Both the position numbers and the translations under genes were made by a program. A stretch of 64,000 bases of DNA from Bordetella parapertussis (lineage in GTDB: Bacteria; Bacteroidota; Bacteroidia; Chitinophagales; Chitinophagaceae): assembly GCA_943331005.2 (NCBI GenBank), contig CALQJX020000001.1, forward strand, positions 293,697 to 357,696. Reading direction: 5' to 3'. Positions 8,361-17,176 of the stretch are shown here, in pieces. The notes under the pieces were generated by a model, which saw only the letters and a program-made list of their open reading frames with translations, was not told the origin of the DNA and made no database searches. Every line of letters starts with the position of its first letter. Position 1 is the first letter of the stretch.

Positions 8361-8453
8361 TCTATGATACTACGTTTTCTGTAGTGTGACACGACGCTAT
8401 GCGTTTATGATAAAAACCTGAATTGATGATGTGGTAAAGGCATATCACCTTTG
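8361..8453 (+). promoter_or_regulatory. Compound promoter of phage block 1
   Basis: Three elements are shared with 29099-29191 at identical spacing: TCTATGATA (8361-8369), TAAAAA (8411-8416) followed by TTG (8423-8425), and ATCACCTTTGTG (8444-8455). TTG and CACCTTTG are 20 bp apart, as expected for a Bacteroidota -33/-7 pair, but the -7 box has C in place of the usual first T. A small hairpin (ACTAC/GTAGT) follows the distal element. The distal box could bind an activator. The -7 box ends 4 bp before the small terminase ATG. Confidence 0.65.
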
Positions 8454-8457
8454 TGCG

Positions 8458-8907
8458 ATGAACAATAACCTATCGGCGGATGATCGCAGAGATGTGGCGC
8501 GAATGCTGTATACAGAGAATGATAAGACGTGCAAAGAAATTGCTACAGCCATGAAAACAGAAGAGGCGGCGGTGCGGCAATGGATACAGGAAGGAGAATG
8601 GGATATAGTGCGCAGATCGCTGGCGGCATCTAAACGGGAACAACTGGAAAGGCTGTATGAAATGGTGGAACAGCTGAACAGACAAATAGCCAAAGAAGAA
8701 GAGAAGAACCCGAAGGATATGGATATGCTGCTGAAGTACATGACCATGATCAACAAGCTGGAAACGGACAGCAACCTGTACCGCACCATAGAAATGGCAG
8801 AAGGTTTTCTGACATGGCTGTACCGAAAGAATAAAAAGCAGGCACAAGCCTATGTGCATTATTACAACCAATTTATTAAGGAGATGAAAGTGAGCCAGCC
8901 CCTATAA
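8458..8907 (+). CDS. Phage small terminase subunit
   Basis: The ATG at 8458 gives 149 residues. The N-terminal 45 residues form a helix-turn-helix (DRRDVARMLYTEND, KEIATAMKTEEAAVRQWI), followed by long amphipathic helices suited to oligomerisation. This is the layout of Mu-like (DUF1804-type) and Bacteroidota phage small terminases, which recognise DNA and regulate packaging by the large subunit. It is followed 68 bp later by the large terminase. It is the first gene after a promoter shared in design with block 2, so it probably sets off expression of the packaging genes. Confidence 0.8.
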   Translation: MNNNLSADDRRDVARMLYTENDKTCKEIATAMKTEEAAVRQWIQEGEWDIVRRSLAASKREQLERLYEMVEQLNRQIAKEEEKNPKDMDMLLKYMTMINKLETDSNLYRTIEMAEGFLTWLYRKNKKQAQAYVHYYNQFIKEMKVSQPL

Positions 8908-8975
8908 ACAGATAGCAGCGCATGTGCACAAGAGGCAGGAGCTGCTATGTATCTAAAAACCCAACCCTATCTATA

Positions 8976-10514
8976 ATGACCAGTGAAAAAGAATTGCTGC
9001 ACCGGTGGGAAGCACTGGTGCAGCTGATACAGACCGGCACCCTGACCGATGAAAGAGAAAGTGATAAAAAAATAACAGCACGAGTAAACAAGCTGGAAGC
9101 AGACCCTGAAGAATGGTTCAGGTATTACTTCCCCAATTTTGCCTATGCAGCGCCAGCGGTGTTTCATAAAGCATCTACGAAACGAGTGCTGGGTAATGCC
9201 GAATGGTGCGAGGTGCGTATGTGGAGCAGAGAACTTGCCAAGAGTACGCGAACGATGATGGAGGTCTTCTATCTGGTATTTGCCGGGCATGTGCAGTATA
9301 AAACAGCGAAGAAAAACAAGAAAGCTCCCAGGCAAAAGAAACGATGTGTGCTGCTGATAAGCAACAGTCTGGATAATGCAACACGAGCCCTGATGCCATA
9401 CAGAGCAAATCTGGAATATAACAAAAGACTACTGCAGGACTATGGGCCACAGCAAGGAACTACAATATGGACTGCAGCAGAATTTGTAACAGATGGCGGA
9501 GTCTCCTTCAGAGCTATAGGAGCAGGGCAAAGTCCGAGGGGAACGAGGAATGAGGAGGTGCGGCCCGACATCATATTGTTTGACGATGTGGACACAGACA
9601 GTGATTGCCTGAACCCTGAAATAGTGGCAAGAAAATGGAGGTGGATAGAAGAAGCGGCAATAGGCACGAGGTCTGTATCTGAAGCGACGACCATAGTTTT
9701 TTGTGGAAACAAAATAGCCCATGACTCCTGCATACAAAGAGCTACAGAAATAGCAGACCACACAGAGGTGGTGAATATACGGGACGAGAGCGGACGATCG
9801 TCGTGGGCAGAGAAAAACAGCGAAGCAGATATAGACAGGGTATTGAGCCAGAAGAGTTATGCAGCACAGCAGAAAGAGTATTTCAATAATCCGATAACGG
9901 AGGGGGCTGTGTTTAAAGAGCTTGCTTACAAGCCGGCAATGCCTGTGCATGAGTATGATATGCTGGTATGCTATACAGACCCTTCTTACAAGTCTACCGC
10001 AGACTACAAGGCCACAGTGCTGGTGGGGAAATGGAAAGAAGAGTTTCATGTGCTAAAGTGCTTTCTGGACAAGACCACTACTGCTGAGATGATAGAATGG
10101 CATTTCAGAATAATGGATCTTGTGGGGGGAAGGACCTGCTTTTATCTGATGGAACAAGTATTTCTGCAGGATGTGCTGGTGAAGGAAGTGAGTGATGCGG
10201 GAAAAAGATGCGGCAGGCCAATACCTATAAAGGGAGATACGAGAAAGAAACCAGACAAATACATGCGTATAGAGAGCCTGCTGGAGCCGCTGCTGAGAAA
10301 TGGTGAACTGTATCTGAACGAGGCAGAAAAATACAATCCGCATATGCAGCGACTGGTGCAGCAGTTCATAGCCTTTGTGCCGGGAGGAAGTGCCCACGAT
10401 GACGGCCCGGATGCTGTGGAAGGGGCAATATGGACCATCAATGAAAAGATGAATATGCTGCAGCGAAATGCCATGATAACCGGCATAAGGAGGCAGAATG
10501 ACAAGAGATACTAA
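8976..10514 (+). CDS. Phage large terminase subunit (ATPase/nuclease)
   Basis: The ATG at 8976 gives 512 residues. It pumps DNA into proheads and cuts it. The ATPase half has a deviant P-loop SRELAKSTR near 84-92 and a Walker B IILFDDVD near 199-206, followed by a coupling-type FCGNK near 242. The RNase H-like nuclease half has the three acidic positions expected: Asp in CYTDPSY near 335, Glu in YLMEQV near 393, and Asp in HDDGPDAVEGA near 475-479. The gene is full length with no lesions, so a working motor is plausible. The family is closest to the Mu gp28/terminase-6 group. Confidence 0.93.
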   Translation: MTSEKELLHRWEALVQLIQTGTLTDERESDKKITARVNKLEADPEEWFRYYFPNFAYAAPAVFHKASTKRVLGNAEWCEVRMWSRELAKSTRTMMEVFYLVFAGHVQYKTAKKNKKAPRQKKRCVLLISNSLDNATRALMPYRANLEYNKRLLQDYGPQQGTTIWTAAEFVTDGGVSFRAIGAGQSPRGTRNEEVRPDIILFDDVDTDSDCLNPEIVARKWRWIEEAAIGTRSVSEATTIVFCGNKIAHDSCIQRATEIADHTEVVNIRDESGRSSWAEKNSEADIDRVLSQKSYAAQQKEYFNNPITEGAVFKELAYKPAMPVHEYDMLVCYTDPSYKSTADYKATVLVGKWKEEFHVLKCFLDKTTTAEMIEWHFRIMDLVGGRTCFYLMEQVFLQDVLVKEVSDAGKRCGRPIPIKGDTRKKPDKYMRIESLLEPLLRNGELYLNEAEKYNPHMQRLVQQFIAFVPGGSAHDDGPDAVEGAIWTINEKMNMLQRNAMITGIRRQNDKRY

Positions 10515-10602
10515 AGAGAAGGGACAGGATAGTATATGATGCGTTTTGCAAATAAAATTTCAAGACCTTTGCAGCGTATCCCCTGAATAAAAACGCACAA
10601 CG

Positions 10603-11166
10603 ATGAACAAAATAATACTGATGGTACTGATGCTGAGCCTGACCGTGAATGCCTATAGCCAGCAAAGAGATAAAGAAGACCGGAAGGAAGCGCAGGAAGA
10701 AAAGAAATCGGCCAACCAGGACAGGGTAGACTATACAGTTTTCAGGAGGCAGATACTGACCCTGACAGAGTTCAGCGACCAGCGAAGGAAGCTGGCGACC
10801 ATGCGCAATGAGGGCAAGGGAATTGGTAAGATCTATGCCTATGTGGACTCTACGAATGAGCAGGAGGATGTGAAATTTCTGAAAGGATACATTCAGCTGG
10901 CCATGGGCGACAACTCTGCCAATGTGTATGAAATAACTTATGACCGCAGTTTGAAACGGATAATACTGGTGAAGGCAACGGGAGAGCAACTGGAGGTAGA
11001 GAAAGCAGAACCTGCAGATAAAAAAGCGCCTGTGAAAACAGGTGCCAAGGCCAAGCCTAAAAAGAAAACAGGTGATGAAGATGAGGATGAAGAAGAAGAG
11101 GAAGAGAAAGAAGAAAAGGAAAAACCTGTGCGCGGCAAACAAAAAGACAAAGACGAAGAAGAATAA
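10603..11166 (+). CDS. Exported protein with a highly acidic/lysine tail, embedded in phage block 1
   Basis: A 187-residue protein with a signal peptide ending near NAYSQQ, a mixed helix/strand middle (residues 45-130) and a tail from residue 145 made almost entirely of Glu, Asp and Lys. It lies between the large terminase and the gp36-like gene in the same direction, but an exported protein is not a normal part of that set. A weak box GACCTTTG is seen about 35 bp upstream, so it may have its own promoter. It could be a chromosomal gene captured into the block or an envelope factor used in particle release. Confidence 0.65.
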   Translation: MNKIILMVLMLSLTVNAYSQQRDKEDRKEAQEEKKSANQDRVDYTVFRRQILTLTEFSDQRRKLATMRNEGKGIGKIYAYVDSTNEQEDVKFLKGYIQLAMGDNSANVYEITYDRSLKRIILVKATGEQLEVEKAEPADKKAPVKTGAKAKPKKKTGDEDEDEEEEEEKEEKEKPVRGKQKDKDEEE

Positions 11167-11218
11167 AGACAGCATTTAAATATGCTGCAGAAGACCAAAC
11201 CTACCTAAACCTATAACC

Positions 11219-11653
11219 ATGCCTATCATTACACCCAGCGATCTGGATACACATCTGTATCCGGAAGTGACCGGCGCTATAACGAGAGCCGATGAAACAA
11301 TAACCGAAAGAGCCATAGCTACTGCAGAGCAGGAAGTGAAAATGTACCTGAGCCGCTATGACCTTTTGCCCCTTTTTGGTACAGAAAGTACTGATCCCAC
11401 AATAGCAGATGAGTTGCTGAAGAACCTGGTTAAGGATGTGGCCTGCTGGCATTTGCTGCGACTGAGTAACAACAGTGCCGACCTTGCCGTTTTTCGTAGT
11501 GCCTATATGGATGCTATAGCTACCCTGAAAAACATAATGAATGGTATGGCCCAGCCCGAAGGATGGCCTTATGCCACTGCGCCTGCAACAGCGATGCCGG
11601 AAGGCACAGCAATAAGCTGGGGCAGCAATGAGCGAAGAAATAACTACTACTGA
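11219..11653 (+). CDS. DUF1320 (Mu gp36-like) head completion protein
   Basis: A 144-residue protein with the typical layout ITPSDLDTHLYPEV at the N-terminus, a helical middle containing AEQEVKMYLSRYDL, and a C-terminal helix before a flexible tail. Members of this family sit at the head-tail connector of Mu-like phages. Gene order (terminase, then gp36-like, then portal) differs from Mu, where gp36 follows the capsid genes, suggesting rearrangement. A minus-strand membrane-protein gene follows with its stop only 3 bp away. Confidence 0.75.
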   Translation: MPIITPSDLDTHLYPEVTGAITRADETITERAIATAEQEVKMYLSRYDLLPLFGTESTDPTIADELLKNLVKDVACWHLLRLSNNSADLAVFRSAYMDAIATLKNIMNGMAQPEGWPYATAPATAMPEGTAISWGSNERRNNYY

Positions 11654-11656
11654 TAA

Positions 11657-12019
11657 CTATACAGAAAGCCATTCGCCAAAGTGCTTATAGAGGAATAAAA
11701 CCAGTCCGAACATAGTATATAAAAGCAGTGTGCGGTGGTTATAATTTTTCTTTGCGTCCTTGGCAATGGTTTGTGCAGAAGGCGTGAGCCAGTAAGTGAG
11801 CCCGAAGAATAAAAACAGTGTGGCAAACGATACAGGGAAGCGAAATAAGATCATGAGCAGAGATGCAAAGCTAAATAAGCCTTGAGTGAGCAGCACCAAG
11901 CCATTAACTATGATGAAATTCATAGCTGTAACGTAAACCAATCCACCAATATATGCCAGCGGTTTTATGCCGGTCAGTCTGAACATCCAGCTATAAAATT
12001 CTGTAAGAATCCTTCTCAT
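11657..12019 (-). CDS. Small integral membrane protein inside phage block 1, opposite strand
   Basis: A 120-residue protein with three hydrophobic segments (about residues 22-48, 50-75 and 95-112), starting MRRILTEFYSWMFR. I do not recognise the family. It is the only minus-strand gene in the block, placed between the gp36-like and portal genes. It is tightly packed against the gp36-like gene but has about 120 bp to the portal. It is either a chromosomal gene or a morphogenesis/holin-like accessory; nothing in the sequence decides. Confidence 0.6.
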   Translation of the reverse strand: MRRILTEFYSWMFRLTGIKPLAYIGGLVYVTAMNFIIVNGLVLLTQGLFSFASLLMILFRFPVSFATLFLFFGLTYWLTPSAQTIAKDAKKNYNHRTLLLYTMFGLVLFLYKHFGEWLSV

Positions 12020-12138
12020 TTATTGAGCTAAGTAATTGAGTAAAAAAACTGTGGCGATATTTTCGTCTGGGGAGGGGCTGTGTAAATATACTGCATTTTA
12101 TAACCGCGATGCAAGTAACCTTTCAATAAATTATTATT

Positions 12139-13245
12139 ATGAATAAACATGAAAAGAACAAACCTGTGATTATCAATGAAATAAATGTAAGAGCGGTAGA
12201 TAGGGGGAGAAAAGATATAGCATCGTGGCGGCATGCGCTGAGCGCGGCAGAGTCGGTATGTTTTCCGAACAGGACCAGGCTCTATGATCTGTATGAAGAT
12301 ATATTGCCAGACGGCCATCTGAGTGGTGTGATAACCAAGAAGATAAATGCTGTGCTGAATAAGGGCATACATTTTGAGCGGGACGGTAAGCATATAGCAG
12401 CAATGGACGAACTGATCTGCTCGCTGGAGTTCAGAGAAGTTGTGAGTACCATATTGGAAACACTGTTGTGGGGAATATCGGGACTGGAGTTTTTGCCCGG
12501 GAAGAAACTATGCTTCAACAAAATACCCAGGAAGCATCTGAAACCGGAACTGGGTATAATAGCGTATGAACAGACTGGAAGCGAAGGCATACCCTACGGG
12601 CAGCTGAAGAATGTGTGGGTGATGGGTGACAAGAACGACCTGGGATTGCTGTTGAAATGTGCCCCGTACTGCCTGTATAAAAGAGGTGCCCTGGCAGACT
12701 GGGCACAATTCATAGAGTTGTTCGGGCAGCCCGTGCGTGTGATAAAGTATGACTCTTATGATGAGCAGACAAGAGCCGAGCTGCGCAGGATACTGGATGA
12801 GAGCGGCAGCTCGCTTTCTATGATGATACCGAGGCAGGCCGACTTTGAGATAAAGGATGGTAAGCAGGCCAATAGCGATGGCGGATTGCAACTGTCTTTT
12901 GTGAAAGCGCTGAATGAAGAGATATCTGTGACAGTGCTGGGTAATACAGAAACGACCAACAGCAGTAAGAGTGCCGGCTATGCACAGAGCAAGATACACC
13001 AGGAGCAGCAGTATGAAATAACGAGAGCAGATATTGCCTATACAACAGCCATGCTTAACAGCGAGGCCTTTCTGACGGTGTTGCGCTCTTATGGATACCC
13101 GGCGGAGGGCAGGTTTGTGTTTTCGAAGGATATGGATATTGAATACCTGCACAAGCGGATGGCCATAGACAAAGAACTGGCAAACCTGATACCGATACCA
13201 GACAGCTATTGGCTGGAGACCTATGGCATACCGGTGAACAGATAG
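12139..13245 (+). CDS. Phage portal protein, DUF935 (Mu gp29-like)
   Basis: A 368-residue protein forming the dodecameric ring through which DNA enters the capsid. The N-terminal segment RTRLYDLYEDILPDGHLSGV is the family signature, followed by KKINAVLNKGIHF, a central GISGLEFLPGKKLCFNKIPRKH, and GQPVRVIKYDSYD. A C-terminal helical region carries TETTNSSKSAGYAQSKIHQE, the crown/stem part of DUF935 portals. It is shorter than Mu gp29 (about 510) but close to other Bacteroidota DUF935 proteins. No minor head protein (Mu gpF-like) follows it, which is unusual. Confidence 0.88.
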   Translation: MNKHEKNKPVIINEINVRAVDRGRKDIASWRHALSAAESVCFPNRTRLYDLYEDILPDGHLSGVITKKINAVLNKGIHFERDGKHIAAMDELICSLEFREVVSTILETLLWGISGLEFLPGKKLCFNKIPRKHLKPELGIIAYEQTGSEGIPYGQLKNVWVMGDKNDLGLLLKCAPYCLYKRGALADWAQFIELFGQPVRVIKYDSYDEQTRAELRRILDESGSSLSMMIPRQADFEIKDGKQANSDGGLQLSFVKALNEEISVTVLGNTETTNSSKSAGYAQSKIHQEQQYEITRADIAYTTAMLNSEAFLTVLRSYGYPAEGRFVFSKDMDIEYLHKRMAIDKELANLIPIPDSYWLETYGIPVNR

Positions 13246-13314
13246 CGATGCGCATTTGTTGCAAATTGGCAGCTGAAAAGAGAAAAAAGCTAAACAGGAA
13301 AAAGGAGAAAAATT

Positions 13315-13815
13315 ATGATGAATGCCCCATTTGGCCAGTTGTTTCTGGCACTACAGGAACGGATAGCCGGCACGGTAACAGAGATAGCGTACGTGGATCA
13401 GGATATGGGTCAGCTGAACGGAAAGGGGAGGCCGGCAGTATCGTGGCCATGTGTGCTGATAGAAATGGAAGATTTTGGTTATAAGGACATGGGAGAACTG
13501 GTGCAGACTGCGAAGGGAACTGTGCTGCTGAAACTGGGATTTGCCCCTCAAGGCCCGACAGGAGCAAACACGCCTGCAGGATATAAGGAAGCAGCACTGG
13601 GGCATTATGAACTAGAATGGCAGCTGAACAAGGTGCTGCACGGCTGGAGCCCTGCAGGTGCAGCTTTTGGTACATTTACCAGGACTGCAGTGGCGACTCA
13701 ACGCCGCACTGATGGATACCGGGTACGGGAAATGAGGTATTCCCTGACATTTGACGATCGAAGCCTGCTGCAGGAAACCCTGTATGTGCCCGCTACGATG
13801 ACGGTGACTATATAA
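13315..13815 (+). CDS. Neck/tail-completion-like protein of phage block 1
   Basis: A 166-residue protein opening with PFGQLFLALQERIAGTV and a beta-rich core containing RPAVSWPCVLIEMED and a C-terminal YSLTFDDRSLLQETLYVPA. Position after the portal and the small alpha/beta layout fit the tail terminator or Mu gp37-like proteins that join head and tail. The family assignment is by layout and context. It is the last phage gene of block 1; the next gene, a UbiD-family decarboxylase, begins 68 bp later with its own promoter box. Confidence 0.6.
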   Translation: MMNAPFGQLFLALQERIAGTVTEIAYVDQDMGQLNGKGRPAVSWPCVLIEMEDFGYKDMGELVQTAKGTVLLKLGFAPQGPTGANTPAGYKEAALGHYELEWQLNKVLHGWSPAGAAFGTFTRTAVATQRRTDGYRVREMRYSLTFDDRSLLQETLYVPATMTVTI

Positions 13816-13871
13816 TTAATTGAAATAGGCGTATATGAATATTGTTCTTTCAGTCTTTGATACACTCGCCC

Positions 13872-13879
13872 TACCTTTG
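13872..13879 (+). promoter_or_regulatory. -7 box directly before the UbiD-family gene
   Basis: TACCTTTG is an exact TAnnTTTG match and ends 4 bp before the ATG at 13884. This would give a message starting at or next to the initiation codon. Confidence 0.55.
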
Positions 13880-13883
13880 TTGC

Positions 13884-15806
13884 ATGGCATACAAATCACT
13901 ACGGGCATTCATAGAAAAGCTGGAAGAAGCAGGCGAATTAGTGAGGATAAAGACCTTTGTGAACCCAGAGCTGGAGATAGCGGAGATAACCGACAGGGTA
14001 TCTAAGACCCCAGACAGGAACAAGGCATTGTTGTTTGAAAACACCGGTACCGGTTTCCCGCTGCTGATAAACAGCATGGGCAGCGACCGCCGCATGTGTA
14101 TTGCGCTGGGTGTGAACCACCTTGATGAGGTGATGAACGATGTGGATGGATTGCTGAAAAAGATGTCGGCACCGAAGAGCGGTCTGCTGGATAAACTGGC
14201 TATGCTACCCGAGCTGGGTAAGTTTGCCTTTTACATGCCTAAGGTAGTAGGTGGCCGTGGTGCCTGCCAGGAAGTGGTAATGGCTAAACCGGATCTGAGC
14301 AAGCTGCCTGTGCTGAAGTGCTGGCCCGAAGATGGCGGCCCTTTTATAACACTGCCGGCTATACACACCAAGGACCCCAATACAGGAATGCGTAATATAG
14401 GCATGTACCGTATGCAGGTATTTGACGAGCAAATGACCGGTATGCACTGGCACAAGCACAAAGTATCTGCGAGGCACTATAACGAATATAAGAAAATGGG
14501 CAAGCGCATGCCTGTAGCGGTGGCGCTGGGCGGCGACCCGATATATACCTATGCCGCAACCGCACCCCTACCCGATAATGTGGATGAGTATATGCTGGCC
14601 GGTTTTTTGAGGAAGAAGAAAGTGGAGATGGTGCGTTGCATTACCCAGCCAGAGATAGAAGTGCCTTCGGATGCAGATATAATAATAGAGGGCTATGTGG
14701 ACCCGAATGAGGAGCTGATATGGGAAGGGCCATTTGGCGATCATACAGGATACTATTCTTTGCCGGACTGGTACCCACGTTTTCATGTGACGGCGATAAC
14801 ACACCGCAAAGACGCTATTTATCCCGCAACGATTGTGGGTATACCACCACAGGAAGACGCATGGATAGGAAAGGCCACAGAGCGCATCTTCCTGACGCCG
14901 ATAAAAATGACCATGGTACCCGAGATAACAGATATGAATATGCCTGTGGAAGGTGTGTTTCATAATCTGGTAATAGCGACCATAAACAAAGAATATGCCG
15001 GACAGGGACAGAAAGTGATGAATGCCATGTGGGGTGCCGGACAAATGATGTTCAACAAGATACTGGTACTGGCCAATGGCGTAGGGCAGAACGGGATAAA
15101 AATAGACGACTATGCAAAGCTGACGCAAGAGGTATTCAGGAATCTGAATCCGGTGACAGATGTTTATTTCAGTCAGGGGCCGATGGATGTGCTGGACCAT
15201 AGCTGTTCTAAAATGGGATTTGGCGGAAAGATGTGCATAGACGGTACCCGCAAAACAGAAGAAGAGCTGACAGAGCCACTAGTAGACTACAAAGTGCCAG
15301 CCAACTTCTCTGTAGAAAAAATGATGGCTGTGCTACCCGAGGTGATAGGGATGAATGACAAACTGATGCAGGAACTGGACATACCTGTGCTTTTTGTATC
15401 TATGAAGAAGGACAGAACGGGTCACGTGCGGGAGCTGCATGCTAAACTGGCGGCACAGGATGGAATGGAGGGCATAAAAATGATATTGTATGTGGAGCAT
15501 ACGGTAGATATTATGGATATTCCGGATGTGCTTTGGCGTTTCTGCAACAACCTGGATCCCCGCAGGGACAATATGTTTGGCGGCAAAACACAGCAGATAC
15601 TGGGCCTGGACGGTACCCGCAAGACTAAAAAGCACGATAATTTTGACAGGCCATGGCCGAATATTATAGTTGCAGATGACGCTACAATAGTGGCAGTGGA
15701 CCAGAAATGGAAGGATCTGGGACTGGGTGAAATGTTAAAATCGCCATCTTTACGGTACAAAACCCAACTATACAAGGGGGGTGCTACTGTCTTAGATAGT
15801 GAATAG
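13884..15806 (+). CDS. UbiD-family decarboxylase (prenylated-FMN dependent), probably menaquinone pathway
   Basis: A 640-residue protein, in the size range of the long UbiD homologues that Bacteroidota use in menaquinone synthesis rather than the 490-residue ubiquinone enzyme. Family motifs include NMGSD-like INSMGSDRRMCIALG near residue 61, HWHKHK near 196, the active-site stretch IWEGPFGDHTGYYSLPDWYP near 275 and IVGIPPQEDAWIGKATE near 313. The start at 13884 gives AYKSLRAFIEKLEEAGELVR, the usual UbiD N-terminus. No flavin prenyltransferase gene lies next to it. The exact substrate cannot be read from sequence. Confidence 0.85.
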   Translation: MAYKSLRAFIEKLEEAGELVRIKTFVNPELEIAEITDRVSKTPDRNKALLFENTGTGFPLLINSMGSDRRMCIALGVNHLDEVMNDVDGLLKKMSAPKSGLLDKLAMLPELGKFAFYMPKVVGGRGACQEVVMAKPDLSKLPVLKCWPEDGGPFITLPAIHTKDPNTGMRNIGMYRMQVFDEQMTGMHWHKHKVSARHYNEYKKMGKRMPVAVALGGDPIYTYAATAPLPDNVDEYMLAGFLRKKKVEMVRCITQPEIEVPSDADIIIEGYVDPNEELIWEGPFGDHTGYYSLPDWYPRFHVTAITHRKDAIYPATIVGIPPQEDAWIGKATERIFLTPIKMTMVPEITDMNMPVEGVFHNLVIATINKEYAGQGQKVMNAMWGAGQMMFNKILVLANGVGQNGIKIDDYAKLTQEVFRNLNPVTDVYFSQGPMDVLDHSCSKMGFGGKMCIDGTRKTEEELTEPLVDYKVPANFSVEKMMAVLPEVIGMNDKLMQELDIPVLFVSMKKDRTGHVRELHAKLAAQDGMEGIKMILYVEHTVDIMDIPDVLWRFCNNLDPRRDNMFGGKTQQILGLDGTRKTKKHDNFDRPWPNIIVADDATIVAVDQKWKDLGLGEMLKSPSLRYKTQLYKGGATVLDSE

Positions 15807-15853
15807 CAATTATTTATTTCATTTTAGTACCTTTATAATCAAAACATAGAACA

Positions 15854-16246
15854 ATGAAACGTATTTTATTATCATGTTTCCTGCTTACTGCAGTAATAGG
15901 AGTAGCTCCGATCCAGCATGCTTCAGCATACAGTGCAACAGCACCTGTAACTACAGCCGCATTCACAGCAAAAGTGAATCTTATGGATACGCAGATAGGC
16001 GCAGGTAACATAACTGCAGCACAGGCTACATGGGATGAAATCCACAACATGATGCTGAGCGTACTGGCTGTAAGCAAAACCAGCATACAGGGTGCAGCAA
16101 CACCAGCGATCAAAGCATCTCATGAAGCAATACTGAGCAACCAGATAGTAATCTATCAGGCAGCATGGAACCTGAAGCCAAACCTGGCAGCAAACAGGGT
16201 GCCGCTGAAAGCCAAATTGCTTGAATTTGCCGCAACGATCTATTAA
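15854..16246 (+). CDS. Small exported helical protein, first of a tandem pair
   Basis: A 130-residue protein with a signal peptide (CFLLTAVIGVAPIQHASA) and a mature part of about 105 residues predicted to be helical, with AKVNLMDTQIGAGNITAAQA and a repeated LKAKLLEFAATIY end. The next gene encodes a protein of the same size and plan, also ending in a LEEFAGMIE-like helix. No known family is recognised. A TACCTTTA box lies 19 bp upstream of the ATG. Confidence 0.65.
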   Translation: MKRILLSCFLLTAVIGVAPIQHASAYSATAPVTTAAFTAKVNLMDTQIGAGNITAAQATWDEIHNMMLSVLAVSKTSIQGAATPAIKASHEAILSNQIVIYQAAWNLKPNLAANRVPLKAKLLEFAATIY

Positions 16247-16293
16247 TAGCCAGATAGTAAGGGTGCGAAGGTGCCTTACTTTAAAAGAAGCGC

Positions 16294-16692
16294 ATGAAAA
16301 AAGTGATCTTACTTGCCTGTTGTGTACTGGCAATGAATGTTTCTGATGCTACTGCACAGTCTATGGGCGGAAGCAGGGAAGAAATGTTGGTAACCAAGAG
16401 CGAATTCTCGTTGAAAGTAGCAGAACTGAATAAGCTGCTGAACAAGGGGAAAACAGCTGATGCCGAAGTATTGTTTGCCGAAATAAACAAAATGGCCAAT
16501 ACAGAGCTGGGTATAACCAGGGACAAGATGAGGAATGCGCAGAACGAGGCAGATAAAAGCAAGTATAGCAACATGACCGTGAAACAAAGGACAACCTTTG
16601 CACAGGCACTGAACATGAAGCAGGAAAACATGACCGGCAACAAGCAGCAGATAATAGAAAAGCTGGAAGAGTTTGCGGGTATGATAGAATAA
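16294..16692 (+). CDS. Small exported helical protein, second of a tandem pair
   Basis: A 132-residue protein with a signal peptide ending near DATAQS and a Lys/Glu-rich all-helical mature domain. Both this protein and its upstream neighbour have the pattern F-x-x-K-V-x-x-L/M near the mature N-terminus and a C-terminal LEEFA/LLEFA helix, suggesting an old duplication. A hairpin (AGTAAGG/CCTTACT, 16256-16280) separates the two genes. Probably periplasmic; function unknown. Confidence 0.65.
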   Translation: MKKVILLACCVLAMNVSDATAQSMGGSREEMLVTKSEFSLKVAELNKLLNKGKTADAEVLFAEINKMANTELGITRDKMRNAQNEADKSKYSNMTVKQRTTFAQALNMKQENMTGNKQQIIEKLEEFAGMIE

Positions 16693-16715
16693 CAATAGCG
16701 AAATTATATTGATAA

Positions 16716-16751
16716 GGAAAGCTCTGTTAATAGCAGGGCTTTCCTATTTTT
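16716..16751 (+). terminator. Terminator after the tandem secreted pair
   Basis: Arms GGAAAGCTCTG and CAGGGCTTTCC form an 11 bp stem with one G-U pair, followed by TATTTTT. It lies between the stop at 16692 and the next gene at 16772. Confidence 0.75.
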
Positions 16752-16771
16752 ATGAAACTAAAACTATAAAC

Positions 16772-17158
16772 ATGTCTGAACCCAAACGAGTGACCGGAAT
16801 AGGCGGTATATTTTTTAAATGCGAAGACCCTGCAGGTGTGCGGGATTGGTATAACAAACACCTGGGGTTGAATGCCGACAAGTATGGTGCCAATTTTGAA
16901 TGGTTGCAGGCCGATGCGCCCGAGAAGAAGGGCAGCACAGTATGGAGCCCTTTTGCAAAGGACACGAAATATTTTGGCCCCAGTGAAAAAGAGTTCATGC
17001 TGAACTTCAGGGTAGAGAATCTGGAGTGGTTGCTGGGTGAGCTAAAGAAAGAAGGTGTGCAGCAGGTAGGTGAAATGCAGGTAGAGGTATATGGCAAGTT
17101 TGCCCATATAATGGATCCGGAGGGAAATAAAATAGAATTGTGGGAAAGTGCAGACTAA
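16772..17158 (+). CDS. VOC/glyoxalase-fold protein
   Basis: The ATG at 16772 gives 128 residues. The two-module beta-alpha-beta-beta-beta fold of the vicinal oxygen chelate family is visible as IGGIFFKCEDPAGVRDWYNK (first module) and EFMLNFRVENLEWLLGELKK (second), ending with the typical AHIMDPEGNKIELWE, whose final Glu is a usual metal ligand. It may be a glyoxalase/bleomycin-resistance-like or epimerase-type enzyme; the substrate is unknown. Confidence 0.85.
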   Translation: MSEPKRVTGIGGIFFKCEDPAGVRDWYNKHLGLNADKYGANFEWLQADAPEKKGSTVWSPFAKDTKYFGPSEKEFMLNFRVENLEWLLGELKKEGVQQVGEMQVEVYGKFAHIMDPEGNKIELWESAD

Positions 17159-17176
17159 GGCTGCATACCAAAGCGA

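Noticed and set aside
10555..10603. Third member of the shared phage promoter upstream of the acidic exported protein
   Set aside because: GACCTTTG is present, but TTTG lies only about 15 bp upstream and no TCTATGATA occurs 85 bp before it.
16256..16280. Hairpin between the tandem secreted genes as a terminator
   Set aside because: The stem is good but only two T follow, so termination is doubtful; processing or stabilisation is equally possible.
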